Shown here: in pieces, positions 53,291-62,697 of the stretch
Numbering within the stretch: the stretch's first letter is position 1
How the letters are laid out: each line of letters begins with the position of its first letter
Source of the DNA: Oceanomicrobium pacificus
GTDB lineage: Bacteria; Pseudomonadota; Alphaproteobacteria; Rhodobacterales; Rhodobacteraceae
Length of the DNA: 64,000 bases
Assembly: GCF_009833495.1 (NCBI RefSeq)
Contig: NZ_WUWG01000007.1
Coordinates: 142,417 to 206,416, forward strand
Direction: 5' to 3'
Program-made: the position numbers and the translations under genes
Notes under the pieces: model-generated
Databases searched by the model: none
What the model was told of the DNA's origin: nothing
What the model saw: only the letters and a program-made list of their open reading frames with translations

Positions 53291-54052
53291 ATGAGCGACA
53301 TCACCTCATATCTCGCCCCCGCCGGATGGCTGACGGGAAGCGGCGGCCCGCGCTACCTCCAGCTGCGCCGCCGGATCCAGGACGCTATCGCGGACGGGGT
53401 GATTTCCGAGGGCGACCCGCTCCCGTCCGAGCGCGAGATTGCGGCGCTGACGGACCTGTCGCGGGTAACTGTGCGCAAGGCCGTCGCCGAACTGGTCGAG
53501 GCCGGCACCATCATCCAGCGCCGCGGCTCCGGCTCTTTCGTGGCACCCAACGTGGCGCGGGTCGAACAGAGCCTGTCGCGCCTCACCTCCTTCACGGAGG
53601 ATATGGCCCGCCGCGGGATGGAGGTCGAATCGACCTTCATCGAGCGGCGCGTCTGTCCACCATCCCCGCAGGAAACCTTCACGCTGGGTCTCTCCGCGGG
53701 CGAGTTGGTGGCCCGCGTCGCCCGACTCCGCCGCGCCGACGGACGGCCGCTCGCCATCGAGCGCGCCAGTCTGCCCAATTCGATCCTGCCGAACCCGACG
53801 GATGTGGACCATTCGCTCTATGCCGTGCTCGACCGGATGGGACTGCGCCCGGTCCGGGCCGTGCAACGGATTTCTGCCATCAACATCCGCGCCGAAGATG
53901 CCGAACTGCTCGACATTCCGGCCGGGGCGGCCGCTTTGAAGATCGAGCGGGTCTCCTATCTCGACAGCGGACGCGTGGTGGAATTTACCCGCTCCATCTA
54001 TCGCGGCGACGCATATGACTTCGTCGCCGAACTGCAACTTTCCGGAACCTGA
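53291..54052 (+). CDS. GntR family (HutC/UTRA) transcriptional regulator
   Basis: This is a 253-residue regulator. The winged helix spans about residues 15-85 (YLQLRRRIQDAIADGVISEG; LTDLSRVTVRKAVAELVEAG; RRGSGSFVAP). A UTRA sensor domain follows (RPLAIERASLPNSILPN; AALKIERVSYLDSGRVVEFT; YRGDAYDFVAEL). Relatives such as NagR and DasR bind GlcN-6-P or GlcNAc-6-P. It opens the plus-strand operon with the SIS protein and NagA and probably represses itself, murQ and the ROK/ABC operon through the 11-bp-spaced sites. Confidence 0.92.
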   Translation: MSDITSYLAPAGWLTGSGGPRYLQLRRRIQDAIADGVISEGDPLPSEREIAALTDLSRVTVRKAVAELVEAGTIIQRRGSGSFVAPNVARVEQSLSRLTSFTEDMARRGMEVESTFIERRVCPPSPQETFTLGLSAGELVARVARLRRADGRPLAIERASLPNSILPNPTDVDHSLYAVLDRMGLRPVRAVQRISAINIRAEDAELLDIPAGAAALKIERVSYLDSGRVVEFTRSIYRGDAYDFVAELQLSGT

Positions 54053-54056
54053 GCCG

Positions 54057-55082
54057 ATGACCGACACGCATATGCGGCGCGAAATCGCCGAAATCCCCGA
54101 CGCCACCGCCCGCCTTCTGGGCGAGGGGCGGGCCGCCATCCGCGAATTGGCCGCCGAATTGCGCGCCACACCGCCGCTTTTCCTGGCAACCGTCGCGCGA
54201 GGCAGTTCCGACCATGCCGCGCTTTTCATCAAATATGCCTGCGAGATGACGCTGGGCCTGCCGGTCGCCTCGCTCGGCCCTTCGGTCGCATCGGTCTACG
54301 GCCGCAATCTGGCGCTCGAAGGCGCGCTTGTGCTGTCGATCTCGCAGTCGGGCAAAAGCCCCGACAATGTCGCCATGGCCGGCATGGCCCGCGCGGCCGG
54401 CGCCCGCACGGCCGCGATCACCAACGACCCTGCCTCTCCACTGGCCGAGGCGTCCGACCGGACCATTGCGCTCTGCGCCGGGCCGGAAACCTCCGTCGCC
54501 GCCACGAAAACCTTCGTGACCTCGTCTGTCGCGGGGCTGGCCCTGTTGGCCGAATGGTCGGGCGAGGCAGCCCTCCTCGATGCGCTCGACCGGTTGCCGG
54601 AGGGACTGGCGGAAGCCTGCACCAAGGACTGGTCGCCGCTCGTGGACGCGCTGGAAGACGCGCCGTCACTCTATGTATTGGGGCGCGGCCCCGGGCTTGC
54701 CATGTCGAACGAGGCGGCGCTCAAGTTCAAGGAGACCTGCCAGATCCACGCGGAATCCTATTCCTCCGCCGAGGTCCTGCACGGGCCGGTCTCGATCGTG
54801 GAACCGGGCTATCCGGTGTTGGCGCTCGCAGTGCGTGACGCCGCCGAAGACGGGCTCGTCGAGGTGGCGGACGCACTGGCCGACAAGGGCGCGCGGGTGT
54901 TCGCAACCTCTGGCAAGGCACAGAAAGCCACGCGCTTGCCCTTCGCCGCAGGCGCGCATCCGCTGACCGATCCGCTTCTGCAGATCACTTCCTTCTACGG
55001 GTTTATCGAGCGGCTCGCGCTGCGCCGCGGGCTCGACCCGGACACGCCGCGCAACCTGCGCAAAGTGACCGAAACCGTATGA
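54057..55082 (+). CDS. SIS-domain sugar isomerase/deaminase (NagB-II/GlmS C-terminal type)
   Basis: The start chosen is the ATG at 54057 (341 residues), four bases after the regulator stop. Two SIS domains as in the isomerase half of GlmS are seen: FLATVARGSSDHAALFIKYA, VLSISQSGKSPDNVAMAGMA, GPETSVAATKTFVTSSVAGL, and YSSAEVLHGPVSIVEPGYPV. The glutaminase domain of GlmS is missing, so it most likely works in the catabolic direction, turning GlcN-6-P into Fru-6-P and ammonia. That supplies the deaminase step, as no classical NagB is present. It overlaps nagA by 4 bases. Confidence 0.87.
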   Translation: MTDTHMRREIAEIPDATARLLGEGRAAIRELAAELRATPPLFLATVARGSSDHAALFIKYACEMTLGLPVASLGPSVASVYGRNLALEGALVLSISQSGKSPDNVAMAGMARAAGARTAAITNDPASPLAEASDRTIALCAGPETSVAATKTFVTSSVAGLALLAEWSGEAALLDALDRLPEGLAEACTKDWSPLVDALEDAPSLYVLGRGPGLAMSNEAALKFKETCQIHAESYSSAEVLHGPVSIVEPGYPVLALAVRDAAEDGLVEVADALADKGARVFATSGKAQKATRLPFAAGAHPLTDPLLQITSFYGFIERLALRRGLDPDTPRNLRKVTETV

Positions 55083-56245
55083 GCGCGCCCCGCGCTTTCC
55101 GCGCCGCGCGCCTGTTCGACGGCACGGCTTGGCATGACGACGCCCTTGTGGTCACGGAAGGTGCGGCTCTTCTCTATGCAGGCGCGGCGCGTCACGCGCC
55201 TTCGGACCTTCGGGACGGGCTGCGGGCCGAGGATCTGGGGCAGGGCTGGCTTGTGCCGGGCTTTGTCGACCTGCAGGTCAACGGCGGCGGCGGCGTGCTC
55301 CTGAACGACGATCCCTCTGTCGACACGATTGCGCGGATTTGCGCGGCCCACGCGCCGTTCGGGTCCACGTCGCTCCTGCCCACGCTCATCACCGACACGC
55401 CGGAGAAGACCGCACAGGCGATTGCCGCCGGGCGGGCGGCCGCCAGGGCAGCCGTCCCCGGTTTCGCAGGACTGCATCTGGAAGGACCGCATCTCGACCC
55501 GGCCCGCAAGGGTGCTCATGACGCGCGCTATATCCGCCCGATGTCGGAGGACGATTGCGCCGCGCTGGAAGCCGCCGCGGCGGACCTGCCGGCGCTCCTC
55601 GTCACGCTCGCCCCGGAATCCGCCTCGCCCGACCAGATCCGCCGCCTGACGCAGGCAGGCGCGACCGTCAGCCTCGGCCATAGTGCGACCAGCTGTACGG
55701 CGGCGCGCCGGTCTATCGAGGCCGGCGCACGTTCCGTCACCCACCTGTTCAATGCGATGAGCGGTCTAGGCCACCGGGAACCGGGTCTTGTGGGCGCGGC
55801 GCTCGCGTCGGGCGACGTGTCAGCGGGCATCATCGCGGACGGTATCCATGTCGATCCGGTCGCGCTTGGCGTCGCGCTGCGTGCCAAGACCGGACCGGGC
55901 GCGCTCTATCTGGTGACCGACGCGATGGCGACCATCGGCACCGACATGACCGAGTTCACGCTCGACGGGCGGCGCATCCTGCGGCGCGACGGGCGTCTGA
56001 CACTGGAAGACGGCACGCTCGCGGGTGCCGATCTCGACATGATCTCCGCCGTGCGTTTCATGGTGCGGGAGATGGGGCTCGACGCAGCCGAGGCGCTGGC
56101 CATGGCTGGCCGGGTGCCGGCAGGGCTGATCGGCGACGGTGCGGGCAGGGGGCACCTCGTCCCAGGCGGTCGCGCCGACATGCTCCTCCTGTCGGACGAC
56201 CTGCAGGTGGAGCGGGTCTGGATCGGCGGGGCGGTCAGCGTCTAG
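55079..56245 (+). CDS. nagA: N-acetylglucosamine-6-phosphate deacetylase
   Basis: This is a 388-residue amidohydrolase. Typical NagA segments are FVDLQVNGGGGVLLNDDPSV, GLHLEGPHLDPARKGAHD (metal-binding Glu), VSLGHSATSCTA, THLFNAMSGLGHREPGLVGA, DGIHVDP and VTDAMATIGTDM (catalytic Asp). It removes acetate from GlcNAc-6-P to give GlcN-6-P for the upstream SIS protein. MurQ and the ROK kinase would both feed its substrate. Its stop overlaps the convergent rsgA stop by 4 bases. Confidence 0.94.
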   Translation: MSAPRAFRAARLFDGTAWHDDALVVTEGAALLYAGAARHAPSDLRDGLRAEDLGQGWLVPGFVDLQVNGGGGVLLNDDPSVDTIARICAAHAPFGSTSLLPTLITDTPEKTAQAIAAGRAAARAAVPGFAGLHLEGPHLDPARKGAHDARYIRPMSEDDCAALEAAAADLPALLVTLAPESASPDQIRRLTQAGATVSLGHSATSCTAARRSIEAGARSVTHLFNAMSGLGHREPGLVGAALASGDVSAGIIADGIHVDPVALGVALRAKTGPGALYLVTDAMATIGTDMTEFTLDGRRILRRDGRLTLEDGTLAGADLDMISAVRFMVREMGLDAAEALAMAGRVPAGLIGDGAGRGHLVPGGRADMLLLSDDLQVERVWIGGAVSV

Positions 56246-57300
56246 CGGTTGCCGCGCCGGTCACGGGCGGCGGTCTGGGCGGACCGGTAGAGCTTGCCGA
56301 GCGCGCGGTCGCGGTCGCGCTGTTCGGCCAGACTTTCGGAGTTCCGCCGGTCCTCGCGCTGCAATTTGCGATACCGGTCGAGCCGGGCAGGATCGAGGCG
56401 TCCGTCTTCGATCGCTTCGCGCACCGCGCAGCCCGGTTCCCGGTCGTGGGAGCAGTCCCCGAACCGGCAGGCCGCGGCCAGATCGGCAATGTCGGCGAAC
56501 ACCGCGGCGACGCCCTCCTCGGCATCGAGCAGCCGCAGCGCGCGCATCCCCGGCGTGTCGATGATCCAGCCGCCGCCGGCGATCCGGTGCAGCGACCGCG
56601 CCGTCGTCGTGTGCCGGCCCTTGGCGTCATCCTCGCGGATGCCCTGTGTGGCAAGGTCGAGACCGGACAGGGCGTTGATAAGGGTCGATTTCCCGACACC
56701 GGACGAGCCGACCAGCGCCACCGTCTGGCCCCGCCCGCACCAGGGCCGGAGCGCCGAAAGACCGTCCGGGTCGCGCGCGTCCACCGGCTCCACGATCAGG
56801 CCGGGCAGAAGCGCGCGGGCACGGTCGACATATCTGTCAACATCGTCGGCCAGATCGGCCTTGGTCAGCACGATCAGCGGCGTCACATCGGCCTGTTCTG
56901 CAAGGGCCAGATAGCGTTCCAGCCGGGGCGGGTTGAAATCTGCATTGCAGGAGCTGGTGATGAAAAGCGTGTCCACATTGGCCGCGATCAGCTGGACCTC
57001 CCGCCCGGTGCCGGCCGCACGGCGCTTCATCTCGGAGAACCGGTCGAGGCGCCGCACCGGCCGGCCGCTGTCCCGCTCAAGAAGAAGCCAGTCGCCCACG
57101 GCAAAGGCGCGGCTCGGTAGGGCTGGTCCCGTCTCGATCCGTTCAGGACCGGCCTCGCTTATCAGGTCGAGCCCGTTGCGGTGCACTTCCGCAACCCGGG
57201 CCGGACGGCAGGTCTCAAACTCGTCCAGATCCAGCTGCGACTGGAACCGCGGCCCCCAGCCAAGCTCCGGCAGGGACATCCCCGCACCCGCATCCGTCAT
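56242..57300 (-). CDS. rsgA: Ribosome small subunit-dependent GTPase A
   Basis: The start chosen is the ATG at 57300 with GGGAGG upstream (352 residues); an ATG 51 bases earlier is less likely. It is a circularly permuted GTPase: G4 VLTKADL precedes G1 GSSGVGKSTLINALSG, then G2/G3 (HTTTARSLHRI; DTPGMRAL). The C-terminal zinc knuckle is CRFGDCSHDREPGCAVREAI. The N-terminal OB-fold part (ARVAEVHRNGLDLIS) binds rRNA. RsgA helps late maturation of the 30S subunit. It is unrelated in function to the amino-sugar genes it converges with. Confidence 0.93.
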   Translation of the reverse strand: MTDAGAGMSLPELGWGPRFQSQLDLDEFETCRPARVAEVHRNGLDLISEAGPERIETGPALPSRAFAVGDWLLLERDSGRPVRRLDRFSEMKRRAAGTGREVQLIAANVDTLFITSSCNADFNPPRLERYLALAEQADVTPLIVLTKADLADDVDRYVDRARALLPGLIVEPVDARDPDGLSALRPWCGRGQTVALVGSSGVGKSTLINALSGLDLATQGIREDDAKGRHTTTARSLHRIAGGGWIIDTPGMRALRLLDAEEGVAAVFADIADLAAACRFGDCSHDREPGCAVREAIEDGRLDPARLDRYRKLQREDRRNSESLAEQRDRDRALGKLYRSAQTAARDRRGNR

Positions 57301-57323
57301 CTCACCTGCCTCCCGCAGCCGCG

Positions 57324-58121
57324 TCAATCGAGGCGGACCCGCATGGCCCATGCCCGCGCATCGAAGGAAAGCGCGCCGTCCGGTCCGGCCAGTCTGGCCA
57401 GCCGGTCCCGCAATTGCGCCTGCATCGATGCATCACAGGCCGCCACGTAAGCGGGCGCGGGGCCGGTGCCAAGGGTGAACGGATGCCAGAATGTATCGAA
57501 ATCGGGAAAGCGTGTCGCGATTGTCAACGGTTCGATCTGCACGGTCCCGAGGCCTGCATCCGCGCAGATCGCCTGCAGCCCGGGCTTGGTACAGAAGGCG
57601 AAGCGCCGCGCCTCGTCCAGATCGGCCGCCTTGGGATCGATGGCCGCGGCCGCCGTCCAGAACGCGTCGAGAAACCCGAGCCCGCCGCCCGGATAATCCC
57701 AGACATAGAAGGCCAGCGTGCCCCCGTCCCGCGTGACCCGTGCCATTTCGGCCAGAGCCGCCGCCGGGTCGGGCGTGAAATTGAGCGCAAGCGCGGAGAC
57801 CGTCACATCGACCGCATCGTCGGGCAGGGGCAGGGCATCCGCGCCCGCGATCCCGAAACGCACACCGGCGCGCCCCAGTTTCGACTGCGCATGGGCCACG
57901 AACGGTTCGGCCGGATCAAAGCCAAGCAGGGAGCGCGGCGCCGCACTGTCGAGCACCGCCGCGCTCAGCGCACCGGTGCCGCAGCCCACGTCGAGCCAGG
58001 CCTGGCCCTCATCCTCGTCAAGCCAGTCGAGAAACGCATCGGCCATCATGCGGCTCCAGCGCCCCATATAGGCGTCGTAGCTGTCTCCAGCGGCCCAACG
58101 GTCGGATGTCGGCTTGCCCAT
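57324..58121 (-). CDS. Class I SAM-dependent methyltransferase
   Basis: The start chosen is the ATG at 58121 (265 residues). The SAM motif is AWLDVGCGTGALSAAVLDSA, followed by LGFDPAEPFVAHAQSKLG, DALPLPDDAVDVTVSALALN and the motif III-like VTRDGGTLAFYVWDYPGG. It resembles UbiE/Methyltransf_11 small-molecule enzymes. The substrate is unknown. It lies 23 bases upstream of rsgA on the same strand and diverges from nirK, so its promoter region contains the FNR-type box. Confidence 0.88.
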   Translation of the reverse strand: MGKPTSDRWAAGDSYDAYMGRWSRMMADAFLDWLDEDEGQAWLDVGCGTGALSAAVLDSAAPRSLLGFDPAEPFVAHAQSKLGRAGVRFGIAGADALPLPDDAVDVTVSALALNFTPDPAAALAEMARVTRDGGTLAFYVWDYPGGGLGFLDAFWTAAAAIDPKAADLDEARRFAFCTKPGLQAICADAGLGTVQIEPLTIATRFPDFDTFWHPFTLGTGPAPAYVAACDASMQAQLRDRLARLAGPDGALSFDARAWAMRVRLD

Positions 58122-58201
58122 CGCAGCGGCTCCCGGTCCTCTCCTTCCCGTCAAGGATAGCACAGGCTGCGGCGGCCACGGTGGGGAAAGAGTCGTCAAC
58201 G

Positions 58202-58215
58202 TTGTTCCAGCGCAA
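58202..58215. promoter_or_regulatory. FNR/NNR-type box upstream of nirK
   Basis: TTGTTCCAGCGCAA fits the TTG-N8-CAA pattern of FNR/NnrR/DNR sites that switch on denitrification genes. It is 66 bases before the nirK ATG. The palindrome CAACGTTG overlaps both ends (58197-58204 and 58213-58220), so the half-sites are duplicated 16 bases apart. Confidence 0.65.
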
Positions 58216-58281
58216 CGTTGCGGTCACGCATGCGGCGCAGACTGCAGGCAACTGTCAAAAGGTTGAAGAAAGGACCTCGAC

Positions 58282-59409
58282 ATGATTACCCGCAGAACCG
58301 CCCTGATGGGCGCCGCTTTCGTCGCCGCATCGCCGGCCGTCGTGACCCGTGCGCTCGCCTCCGACGAGACGATGGACACATCCGGCGCTGCCGCCGTTGA
58401 CCTGTCGAGCCTGCCCCGGCGCAAGGTCGAGCTGGTGCCGCCGCCCTTCGTCCACGAACATGAACAGGTTGCCAGCACCGGTCCCAGCATCGTCGAGTTC
58501 GAGATGGAAATCATCGAACGCGAGATGGAAGTGGACGATGACGGCGGCTACCTGCAGGGCATGACCTTCAACGGGTCGATCCCCGGCCCGCTGATGGTGG
58601 TGCATGAGGGAGACTATGTGGAACTGACGCTGAAGAACCCGGCCAGCAACCTGATGCCGCACAATATCGACTTCCACGCGGCCACGGGGGCGCTTGGCGG
58701 CGGGGCGCTGACGCTCGTCAACCCGGGCGAGATGACCGTTCTGCGCTTCAAGGCCACACGGCCGGGCACATTCGTCTATCACTGTGCGCCGGGTGGCCCG
58801 ATGATCCCCTGGCATGTCGTCTCGGGCATGGCGGGCACGATCATGATCCTGCCGCGCGACGGGCTGAAAACCGACACGGGCGCGCCGATCAAATATGATC
58901 GCGTCTGGTATATCGGCGAGGCGGAATTCTACATTCCGCGCGACGAAAACGGCGATTTCAAACGCTATGCGGATGTCGGCGAAAGCTACCCCGAGACCGA
59001 AGAACTGATGAACGGGCTCATCCCGACCCACGTGGTCTTCAACGGCCGCAAGGGCGCGCTCACGGGCGACAATGCGCTGACCGCGAAAGTGGGCGAACGT
59101 GTGCTCATCGTGCATTCGCAGGCCAACCGCGACACGCGTCCGCACCTGATCGGCGGGCATGGCGACTATGTCTGGGAAAGCGGCAAGTTCAACAACCCGC
59201 CGGAACGCGATCTGGAGACATGGTTCATTCGCGGCGGGTCGGCCGGGGCGGCGCTCTACAGCTTCCTGCAGCCGGGGCTCTATGCCTATGTGAACCACAA
59301 TCTGATCGAGGCGGTAAACCTCGGCGCCACGGCCCATGTGCTGGTCGAGGGCGACTGGGACAATGACCTGATGGAGCAGGTCACCGCACCGGTTGAATAT
59401 TCCTCCTGA
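58282..59409 (+). CDS. nirK: Copper-containing nitrite reductase
   Basis: This is a 375-residue periplasmic enzyme that reduces nitrite to nitric oxide. The N-terminus is a Tat signal ([19 protein letters not shown]). All copper ligands are present: type 1 H127, C168, H178, M183; type 2 H132, H167, H339. The catalytic D130 (MPHNIDFH) and H288 ([13 protein letters not shown]) are also present. Length and order of the two cupredoxin domains are normal. An FNR/NNR-like box precedes it, indicating induction by low oxygen and nitric oxide. A perfect GC hairpin separates it from nirV. No nor or nos genes are in the window. Confidence 0.97.
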   Translation: MITRRTALMGAAFVAASPAVVTRALASDETMDTSGAAAVDLSSLPRRKVELVPPPFVHEHEQVASTGPSIVEFEMEIIEREMEVDDDGGYLQGMTFNGSIPGPLMVVHEGDYVELTLKNPASNLMPHNIDFHAATGALGGGALTLVNPGEMTVLRFKATRPGTFVYHCAPGGPMIPWHVVSGMAGTIMILPRDGLKTDTGAPIKYDRVWYIGEAEFYIPRDENGDFKRYADVGESYPETEELMNGLIPTHVVFNGRKGALTGDNALTAKVGERVLIVHSQANRDTRPHLIGGHGDYVWESGKFNNPPERDLETWFIRGGSAGAALYSFLQPGLYAYVNHNLIEAVNLGATAHVLVEGDWDNDLMEQVTAPVEYSS

Positions 59410-59418
59410 CCTGACGAT

Positions 59419-59443
59419 GCGGGGCCGGTTCTGCCGGCCCCGC
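59419..59443 (+). other. GC hairpin between nirK and nirV
   Basis: GCGGGGCCGG and CCGGCCCCGC form a perfect 10-bp stem with loop TTCTG. There is no T-run, so it more likely stabilises nirK mRNA and reduces read-through into nirV than terminates fully. Confidence 0.6.
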
Positions 59444-59474
59444 GCCACATGCAAAACGGGCTGGAGTGCCCACG

Positions 59475-60299
59475 ATGAAACTCTACACACCTGTTCTTCT
59501 GATCACTCTTCTGGGCGCGGCCCTGCTGGCGCGCGAAGGGTGGTTTTCGCATGATGCGGACCGCGCGGCTGACCTGCCGGTGCCGCCGACCGTCATTGTC
59601 CCCGCCATGCGCCTCGACTACCGCCCGGCAGGCCAGTATCAGACCGCGCGACAGGTGATCGACCCGCCGCTCGATACGCGCGCAATGCCGCCGCTTGCCG
59701 TGATGGAAACCCATGTATCCGAAGCGCTTTACGGTCTGTGCGTGGACGATGGCGCATGCCGGCCCGCACCGGGGCGCGGACGCGACGACCATGCGCAAGT
59801 GTTCGTCAGCTTTGCCGATACGGAACAATTTGCGCTGTGGCTGGCGGACCGGACGGGCACGGACTGGCGCCTGCCGACGGACCGGGAATGGGCGCAGCTT
59901 GCGGCCGAGGCGTTCCATGACGATGCGCTCGGCATCGATGGCGGACCTGCCGATCCCGCCGCGCGGTGGCTCGCAGCCTACGAGAGCCAGTTCGCGCAGC
60001 GCGGCGACGCGGACGGCACGCACCATCCGCTGGGCCACTTTGGCGCCAACAGCCTCGGGGTGCGCGATCTCGGCGGCAATATCTGGGAATGGACGCAAAG
60101 CTGCAATGAACGCGTGACGCTCGGTCCCGACCGTAGCGCGGTCCTGTCAAAGGTCGAGAATTGCGGCGTCCGCGTCGCCCAGGGACGCCACAGGGCCTAT
60201 ATCATAGACTTCGTGCGTGACGCGCGGGGCGGCGGCTGCGCAATCGGCATTCCGCCGGACTATCTCGGAATCCGGCTTGTCCACAGTCTGGATGGCTAG
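59475..60299 (+). CDS. nirV: NirV-like formylglycine-generating-enzyme family protein
   Basis: The start chosen is the ATG at 59475 (274 residues); a GTG three codons earlier is possible. The N-terminus is a signal or anchor (LYTPVLLITLLGAALLAREG). The SUMF1/FGE-type fold shows ADTEQFALWLADRTGTDWRL then PTDREWAQLAAEAF, NSLGVRDLGGNIWEWTQSC and the final YLGIRLVHS. NirV commonly accompanies nirK and may help its maturation, but its role is unproven. FGE copper-binding cysteines are not evident in the usual place, so formylglycine formation is unlikely. Confidence 0.87.
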   Translation: MKLYTPVLLITLLGAALLAREGWFSHDADRAADLPVPPTVIVPAMRLDYRPAGQYQTARQVIDPPLDTRAMPPLAVMETHVSEALYGLCVDDGACRPAPGRGRDDHAQVFVSFADTEQFALWLADRTGTDWRLPTDREWAQLAAEAFHDDALGIDGGPADPAARWLAAYESQFAQRGDADGTHHPLGHFGANSLGVRDLGGNIWEWTQSCNERVTLGPDRSAVLSKVENCGVRVAQGRHRAYIIDFVRDARGGGCAIGIPPDYLGIRLVHSLDG

Positions 60300-60350
60300 C
60301 ATTCTGCATATTTAACATAAGAAAGATTATACGACTTCGAAATCCAGCGG

Positions 60351-61805
60351 TCACTCCCCGCGCGGGACCCATTCCTCGACTATCATCACCATGTCCCCGC
60401 CCGAGACGCGGTATGGTGCGGAAAGCTCGGTCTGGTCTGTCCGGATGAAAAACCTTGCAAACGGCTCCGGCAATGCGCGCAAGCCCTTGCCGCTGCGGTC
60501 GGCATTGACCAGCAGAATGCGGTCGGGCGTGCCTGCGCCGTTCAACAGCCGTTCATCCTGCACCTGCCAGTCCGGCCGCAGGTAAGCGAGGTTGCCCGCA
60601 ACCCAGACCGGCGCGAGCACCAATGTCCCCTCCTCCACCGGCAATTCTGCCGCGAGCGTTTTGAACGGCGCCGCGCGGTAGGCATCACCCCAGAGATTAT
60701 GGTGCAACAGTCCCACAGGGATCAGCAGAGCCACCGCACCTGCCACCTGCGCCAGCCGTTTCGGGCCCGCCGCGCGCCAAAGCGGGACGAGCAGGAGCGT
60801 CAGCGCCGGCACACTCGTCACCAGAACCGGCTGCAGCCAGCGGTCTTTCACATTGGTCGCGCCCGAAGCCAGGACAACAAGCGCGATCAGCGCCAGACCG
60901 GACAGCGCGATGGCCGCCAGATAGCGCAAGAGCAGGTCATCGGGTATCGGGATGCGCGCTGCCCCGGCCCGGCGGAACACTGCATGGCAGACCCCGAGGA
61001 TCAGGAGCGGCAGGGCCATGAAGGACAGAAGCGCGCCCGCCAAAGCGGCCAGACCTTCGACCCGTGCGAGCGCCCAGTGGCCTGTGTCCATCTCGAACTT
61101 GTGGGAGGAGGCCATAGTCGCCTCCTGATTGGCGAACATCCAGAGCCCCGGGCCGGCAAGAATGGCGAGCGCCATGCCGACAGCAAGCAAGAGTTTCGGC
61201 GTGCCAAAGAGGCCCCGCATCTGCGGCAGCCACGCCGCGGCAAGAAACGTCGCGCTCACCGACAGCGCGAAATTGTATTTGGCGATCATCCCGAAACCGA
61301 TAAGCGCGCCGAGCACCAGATAATCGGGCGCGCCGCGCCGTCCGTCGGCCCCCATCGCCCAGACCTGCGCCGCGAGCAGCACCGACAGGAAGGTGACGAG
61401 CACGCTGTGGGTGAGCGCCCGCTGGCTTTCCCACCCTAACTGCGGAACGGTCAGCAGCATGACCGTCGCCAGACCGGCCAGTGGCGGCGGCGCAATCCGG
61501 CGCGCGAGCCAGTAGACGGTCAGGAACGTCCCGCAGAGAAAGGCGTTCTTCACCAGCGACAGGGCAAGGATGGTTTCCCCGAAGAGCGCGAACGCCCCGC
61601 CCTGCACCCAGGCATAGAGCGGCGGTTGCGGGCCGTAGCCCCAGGCCAGCACCCGGCCTTCAAGGATCATCTGCGCCTCATCAAGCCCGAGCGCCCCGCC
61701 CGTTGCGACACGAAGGGCGATCTGGAACAGGAAATATCCGGCAATGAGCAGGACCCATGTCCGGTCCCGGGACCAGACCGTGCCGACGGCACCGGTTTCG
61801 TTCAT
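60351..61805 (-). CDS. Glycosyltransferase family 39 (ArnT/PMT-like) membrane protein
   Basis: This is a 484-residue polytopic protein with roughly ten membrane helices. After the first helix comes GGALGLDEAQMILEGRVLAW followed by GYGPQPPLYAW, the conserved acidic loop of GT39 enzymes that use polyprenyl-phosphate sugars. A periplasmic C-terminal part follows (LRPDWQVQDERLLNGAGTPD). It would move a sugar from an undecaprenyl carrier to lipid A or another surface molecule. It diverges from the GT2 and LAB_N genes, which could make the lipid-linked sugar. Confidence 0.85.
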   Translation of the reverse strand: MNETGAVGTVWSRDRTWVLLIAGYFLFQIALRVATGGALGLDEAQMILEGRVLAWGYGPQPPLYAWVQGGAFALFGETILALSLVKNAFLCGTFLTVYWLARRIAPPPLAGLATVMLLTVPQLGWESQRALTHSVLVTFLSVLLAAQVWAMGADGRRGAPDYLVLGALIGFGMIAKYNFALSVSATFLAAAWLPQMRGLFGTPKLLLAVGMALAILAGPGLWMFANQEATMASSHKFEMDTGHWALARVEGLAALAGALLSFMALPLLILGVCHAVFRRAGAARIPIPDDLLLRYLAAIALSGLALIALVVLASGATNVKDRWLQPVLVTSVPALTLLLVPLWRAAGPKRLAQVAGAVALLIPVGLLHHNLWGDAYRAAPFKTLAAELPVEEGTLVLAPVWVAGNLAYLRPDWQVQDERLLNGAGTPDRILLVNADRSGKGLRALPEPFARFFIRTDQTELSAPYRVSGGDMVMIVEEWVPRGE

Positions 61806-61839
61806 CGACGCATCCCCTTCCGCCGGCCGTTCCGCTTTA

Positions 61840-61868
61840 TTGCATCGGTCCGGACCACAACTTATAAG
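61840..61868 (+). promoter_or_regulatory. Promoter of the GT2/LAB_N operon
   Basis: TTGCAT (61840-61845) and TATAAG (61863-61868) are separated by exactly 17 bases and lie 55 bases before the GT2 start. Both boxes match sigma-70 consensus at five of six or near positions. Confidence 0.65.
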
Positions 61869-61923
61869 TCAGGTCCAGCCGAGGTCCAGTCAGGACCCGG
61901 AACCCAGGGTTCGAAACAGGCAC

Positions 61924-62697
61924 ATGACGTTGGATCAGACACCGGACCCGTCGGCGGGCACCCAACCTCCCCCGGAATTTTCGGTCGTCGTGCCGATGAA
62001 GAACGAAGAAGGCAATGTCGCCTTTCTGGTCGATGCCATCGCGGAGGCCTGTGCCGGCCGTCCCTTCGAGACGATCCTCGTCAATGACGGGTCGGAGGAC
62101 GGCACGGCGGGTGTGATCCGCGCGCTGCAGGCGGACCGGCCTTGGTTGCGGCTCATCGAACATGCCCGCTCCGGCGGCCAGTCTGCAGCGGTCCATAGCG
62201 GCGTCCATGCCGCCCGCGCGCCCGTGATCTGCACACTCGACGGCGACGGTCAGAACCCGCCTGCGGAGATCCCGAAACTGGTGGGGCCGCTTCTGGCCAA
62301 GGATGCGCCCGCGACGCTCGGCCTTGTGGCGGGCCAGCGCGTGGCCCGCAAGGATACGGCGTCGAAACGCTGGGCCTCGACCTTTGCCAACGGGCTGCGC
62401 GCACGCATGCTCCACGATGACACGCGCGACACGGGCTGCGGTCTGAAAGCCTTCCGCCGCGACGGGTTTTTGGAACTTCCTTTCTTCAACCATATGCACC
62501 GCTATCTGCCGGCGCTTTTCTCCGCCTACGGGTGGGAGGTGGCCCATTGCGACGTGTCCCATGCGGAACGACATTCCGGCACGTCCAACTATACCAACCT
62601 GCACCGCGCGCTCGTCGGCATCCATGACCTGTTCGGGGTGCGCTGGCTCATCAAACGCGCCAAGCCGGTCCGGCCCCTGCCCGAAGAGCGGCCCTGA
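61924..62697 (+). CDS. Glycosyltransferase family 2 (dolichyl/undecaprenyl-phosphate sugar synthase type)
   Basis: The start chosen is the ATG at 61924 (257 residues). The GT-A fold begins FSVVVPMKNEEGNVAFLVDA, the sugar-nucleotide loop is LVNDGSEDGTAGVIRAL, the metal-binding motif is CTLDGDGQNPPAEIPKL, and DTGCGLKAFRRDGFLELPFF is typical of polyprenyl-phosphate transferases. It has no C-terminal membrane segments, unlike many GtrB/ArnC proteins; the small membrane protein encoded next (1-base overlap) may supply them. Confidence 0.9.
   Translation: MTLDQTPDPSAGTQPPPEFSVVVPMKNEEGNVAFLVDAIAEACAGRPFETILVNDGSEDGTAGVIRALQADRPWLRLIEHARSGGQSAAVHSGVHAARAPVICTLDGDGQNPPAEIPKLVGPLLAKDAPATLGLVAGQRVARKDTASKRWASTFANGLRARMLHDDTRDTGCGLKAFRRDGFLELPFFNHMHRYLPALFSAYGWEVAHCDVSHAERHSGTSNYTNLHRALVGIHDLFGVRWLIKRAKPVRPLPEERP

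Noticed and set aside
54057..55082. SIS protein considered as glucosamine synthase GlmS
   Set aside because: The N-terminal glutaminase domain with its catalytic cysteine is missing, and the operon is catabolic.
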